The position numbers were made by a program, and so were the translations under genes. Source: Amblyomma americanum (taxonomy: Eukaryota; Arthropoda; Arachnida; Ixodida; Ixodidae). Taken from it: DNA of 64,000 nucleotides. Shown piece after piece: positions 61,230 to 64,000 of the stretch (the stretch's first letter is position 1; each line of letters begins with the position of its first letter). The DNA lies in contig NC_135497.1 of the NCBI RefSeq assembly GCF_052857255.1, forward strand, positions 117,636,099 to 117,700,098, given 5' to 3'. Below the pieces are notes generated by a model that was not told the origin of the DNA, did not search any database, and saw nothing but the letters and a program-made list of their open reading frames with translations.

Positions 61230-61998
61230 TTGCTTCTTTACGCACTCCTTCGTATAGCTCAAGAGCATGCAGTAAGTAAGGCGCCGGGCGCTTCCTCTCT
61301 GGGCCAGACGCGCGCTGCTTTTTTTCCGTTGGGGCCACCGTGTCGATTCGAAGCGTTGTTTAGCAAATGGGCCGTGCACGAAGAGAGTCTCGGAGGGGGA
61401 CAGGCAGCCCAGCCGCATAAATCAGCCGCGGCACTCGCGCCCCTTGCAGGGGCCGTTCCTGCTGTCTTCTCCGCTGGAAGTGCGGCGGTTCGCACCCAAC
61501 ACCACATTTGGTACGCCTGGGACGCCCTTCGCGTGCCCTGGTCTTCGCCTTTGTTGAGGTCGTGCGCTTTGCGTTTGCTCCTTTGGTTTAGACAGCCACC
61601 CTTCTCTCTTGTCTCCTCTCCACTGGCACAAGGTTGCTGGCAGAGAAATAAGGGGCTGCGGGATAAAAGGACGACGATTATATATGATGAAAAAAAGAAA
61701 AGAGCGAGCAGGCGTGATACAAAATGCGTGCACACGAACGCACGCATTTTTTTTTCATATCGCCCCTGCGTGCGTGTGTGCATACGCTGTGACAAAATCT
61801 ATTTCTCTGCATTCTGTTTTCAAAACCCTCTACTTCGTGTGCTCCGTAATTTCAGCTCAGTTACACTGTTTGGCGCTTGGGAGTGCTGTTCACTGGCCTC
61901 TCGTCTGGTTTGTCCAGTTACAGCCCCGCCGATCGATGCGGCCTTCAGTTGGCAGTAAAAAGCGCAGTGCGGCAGGAGGCCGGAAAAACGACTGTATA
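61230..61998. other. GC-rich block (61230-61650) and flank
   Basis: Overlapping open frames on both strands (up to 242 codons plus, 178 minus) follow from the GC-rich composition and share no recognisable domain. It could be a small CpG island. No gene was called. Confidence 0.35.
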
Positions 61999-62654
61999 CA
62001 GGATGTTTCACTTAATATTTTGCACAAACTTTAAAAACAGACTTTTTGAGTTATAAGAGCGCTTTTTTCGCCATTAGATTGTCCGCGGTGAAGTACATCA
62101 CGGTATACAGCTAGCATGTGCTAACAGCAGGCTGGTTAACTAATATTGAATGGTTGACTTTTTAACTATTGCTGCTAGGTTCCTTTATTATTGAGAGGCG
62201 TGTATCCCACCGTGATTAATATCCATATCAGTTTTTCGAATTACGAAAATGTGGTTACCCACGTCACCGTGGCCCCGCAAATTTTGGCTACATCGCGGCA
62301 AAATACATGTGCTTTCGAGAAGCTTGCAGGCAAAGCAACCTCTCCAGTGCACTTAACTCGTCGAAACTGCCAATATTTGCTGGGTCACAGCGCCAAAGGT
62401 AACCGCGTTTTCGAATATCTAGAAACTGATATAGATATTACTTACGGGGGGGGTACATGCCTTTTAATAATTAAGGGAGCCTAACCGTAATAGTTAAAAG
62501 GTAACTATTCAGTATTAGTTAACCAGCCAGTTAGCACGTTTTAGCTGTATACTGATGTACTTCACCGCTCACAATGCTATGCCGAAAAAAGCGCTCTTCT
62601 AATTCAAAAAACCTATTCTGAAAAAATGTGTAACGTCTTAGGTGAAACACTCTG
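61999..62654. mobile_element. Fold-back (long-TIR) element, 656 bp, TSD TATA
   Basis: Outer ends CAGGATGTTTCAC and (reverse complement) CAGAGTGTTTCAC are flanked by TATA on both sides (61995-61998 and 62655-62658). The inverted similarity continues inward for roughly 230 bp: AAGAGCGCTTTTTTCG, CGGTGAAGTACATCA, GGCTGGTTAACTAATA and TTTTAACTATT all occur in both arms. The central part includes CGAGAAGCTTGCAGGC, shared with the partial copy at 53325. There is no coding capacity. TACAGGGTGTTTCA-like ends are common in arthropod repeats (my recollection). The class is undetermined. Confidence 0.8.
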
Positions 62655-62658
62655 TATA

Positions 62659-62929
62659 CTGAACATTGCTCACGTGGGTAGTCATACAGGTGGCTAGCGC
62701 AACGTATCGAAATCTAGCTTAAATTTATAGTGTGGCAGTGATGTTTGAGCTGCTGCTGGCATCAGACAATCACTGGCCAAAAACTTTCAAAGCTTTTCGT
62801 CCGGGCGCACACCCTGCGTTTGGCCAGAACCCTTCCTGTCGTACTTTTGCCTACCATGATTGGCTACGTCCCCTATCATAAGTAGTGACGCATCATTTCT
62901 ACTATGTACACAGCTTTCAATTTCGGCCT
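62659..62929. other. Intergenic, no gene recognised
   Basis: Nothing supported. Confidence 0.4.
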
Positions 62930-62932
62930 GAG

Positions 62933-63024
<92 letters not shown>

Positions 63025-63025
63025 G
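62930..63025 (+). repeat. (GA)n microsatellite ending in a G run
   Basis: GA/AG repeat 62930-63013 with breaks near 62949 and 62971, followed by a run of 12 G (63014-63025). Confidence 0.95.
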
Positions 63026-64000
63026 TTATATACGAGAAAGGCAGAAAGGTTGGCCGGAAAAATAAATATCGGGCCTGACGCCAGCTGCGGTTTCCACAAC
63101 ACTGTTATGGCGCTGCGATGGAGACAGGGTATGGTACTGTGATTTACACGTCCATGGGCCACGATAAACATATTCACTATGCTGCTTGGTTGATGTGATT
63201 CGCAAGCAACCATTTTGCTGCCCACGCGCAAAAAAAAAGGAATAAGTACGGAAGTTGGTGGAGGAGGGATGATAAAGCCACTTTAGTCGGGATTTCACTG
63301 GTAGAAGAAAAAAACAAAGTGGATTCGCGAATTGTGTGTGCGTGTTGTGGTGTGTGGGGGGGGGGGGGGGGGGATACGCATGTATCGCACGTTCAGAGAC
63401 ACACGGCGGCTCTTGTTTTCACCTCGATTCTACTGCCGTATCTTCGGAGGTTGCTTTTAACTCAAGCGCCTCTGTCAAAGGAGCATCACTCTGCTGATAT
63501 TCGCGTCGTTTTGAAATCGAAAAAGGAAATATGAGATTTAAAGCAGCCGCTCCCTTCAGGAGAACACCACCCTAGCGAACGCACTGGCGCAGACGTTGAG
63601 TGCGACAGGGCTGGTGGCTCTTTGCTTTGACGGTCTTATCGTCCTCATCGGTGGCAGCGGCAGCAGCAGCCGATAAGGCGTTTATAATATCTGCCCTTTA
63701 TGCCGGCAAAGAGCAATGCTCCTCGTCTTTTCTTGCATAAAGAACCAAGCTTTCGCCGAGGCTCCTTCACTTTTGGTCCTTCAAGAGCAGAAAGAAGACG
63801 AGGCTGCCAAACTGTTGCTGAGAAAGAATATCACGGCTCTTTGACATGCCGTTCTCAAAAATCAAAGGAGGAAGACAGAAAAACAAAAAACTGAAGTTGA
63901 AAGAAACGATGGAACGGCAACGATGAAGCCTTGCGGAGTGGAGTGTAAACACGAACAATAAAGGTTAAAAACGGTCATATTGGAAATCTGACTCAGCATC
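63026..64000. other. Intergenic, no gene recognised
   Basis: It contains an 18-nt G run (63356-63373), a short CAG/CGG-type trinucleotide stretch (63654-63672) and AATAAA near 63957. No gene was supported. Confidence 0.4.

Noticed and set aside
61230..61958. 242-codon plus and 178-codon minus frames
   Set aside because: Both strands are open at once in GC-rich DNA, with no domain; composition effect.

Overview
This is nuclear DNA of an arthropod, most likely a hard tick (Ixodidae). The inference rests on a single-exon large-Maf gene close to insect Traffic jam, many tRNA-derived SINEs of a type I know from tick genomes (Ruka-like), and RTE-, CR1/L2-group- and Ty3/gypsy-type retroelements in an otherwise gene-poor background full of microsatellites. 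No database search was possible, so species and family names are inference. A run of exactly 100 N (59215-59314) marks an assembly gap.

Only one protein-coding host gene is convincing: an intronless large-Maf bZIP factor on the minus strand (17936-18691). It has a TATA-like box, an inverted CCAAT box and a TGACGTCAGCG element 5' of it, all inside a GC/CpG-rich island (about 17460-19240). Other GC-rich islands (28160-28720, 29580-30270, 38260-39280, 41540-42440, 43700-44520, 55270-55980, 61230-61650) look like promoters or distal regulatory DNA, but no complete gene could be assigned to them. An 80-bp stretch at 28074-28153 has excellent splice sites on both sides and may be an isolated internal exon. 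The 3' end of a small reading frame at 57644-57862 has coding-like composition.

Transposable elements dominate the right half. A decayed CR1/L2-group-like LINE (34561-38213, plus strand) keeps an ORF1 C-terminus, endonuclease, reverse transcriptase and 3' UTR, the last split by a 240-bp AT/GT microsatellite. At 44755-53095 there is a nest. A minus-strand RTE-type LINE is interrupted by a whole Ty3/gypsy LTR element (45646-52446, 4-bp target duplication) and separately by a SINE (52525-52828, about 17-bp duplication). The gypsy reverse transcriptase is itself interrupted by a 908-bp terminal-inverted-repeat element (48817-49724, TCA duplication). The gypsy element has a gag-pol layout with a textbook -1 frameshift heptamer directly before the gag stop.

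The left half (1-17400) and 19240-34000 are mostly anonymous sequence with SINE copies, short inverted repeats and small repeat families. These include a GTCTATA-rich field (32895-33150), a TTCGAAT-rich element (20600-21435), a triple CACGTG array (10697-10729) and several snap-back hairpins. A fold-back element with arms of about 230 bp lies at 61999-62654, and part of a second copy lies at 53325-53655. No rRNA, genuine tRNA gene, CRISPR array or bacterial operon structure was seen.
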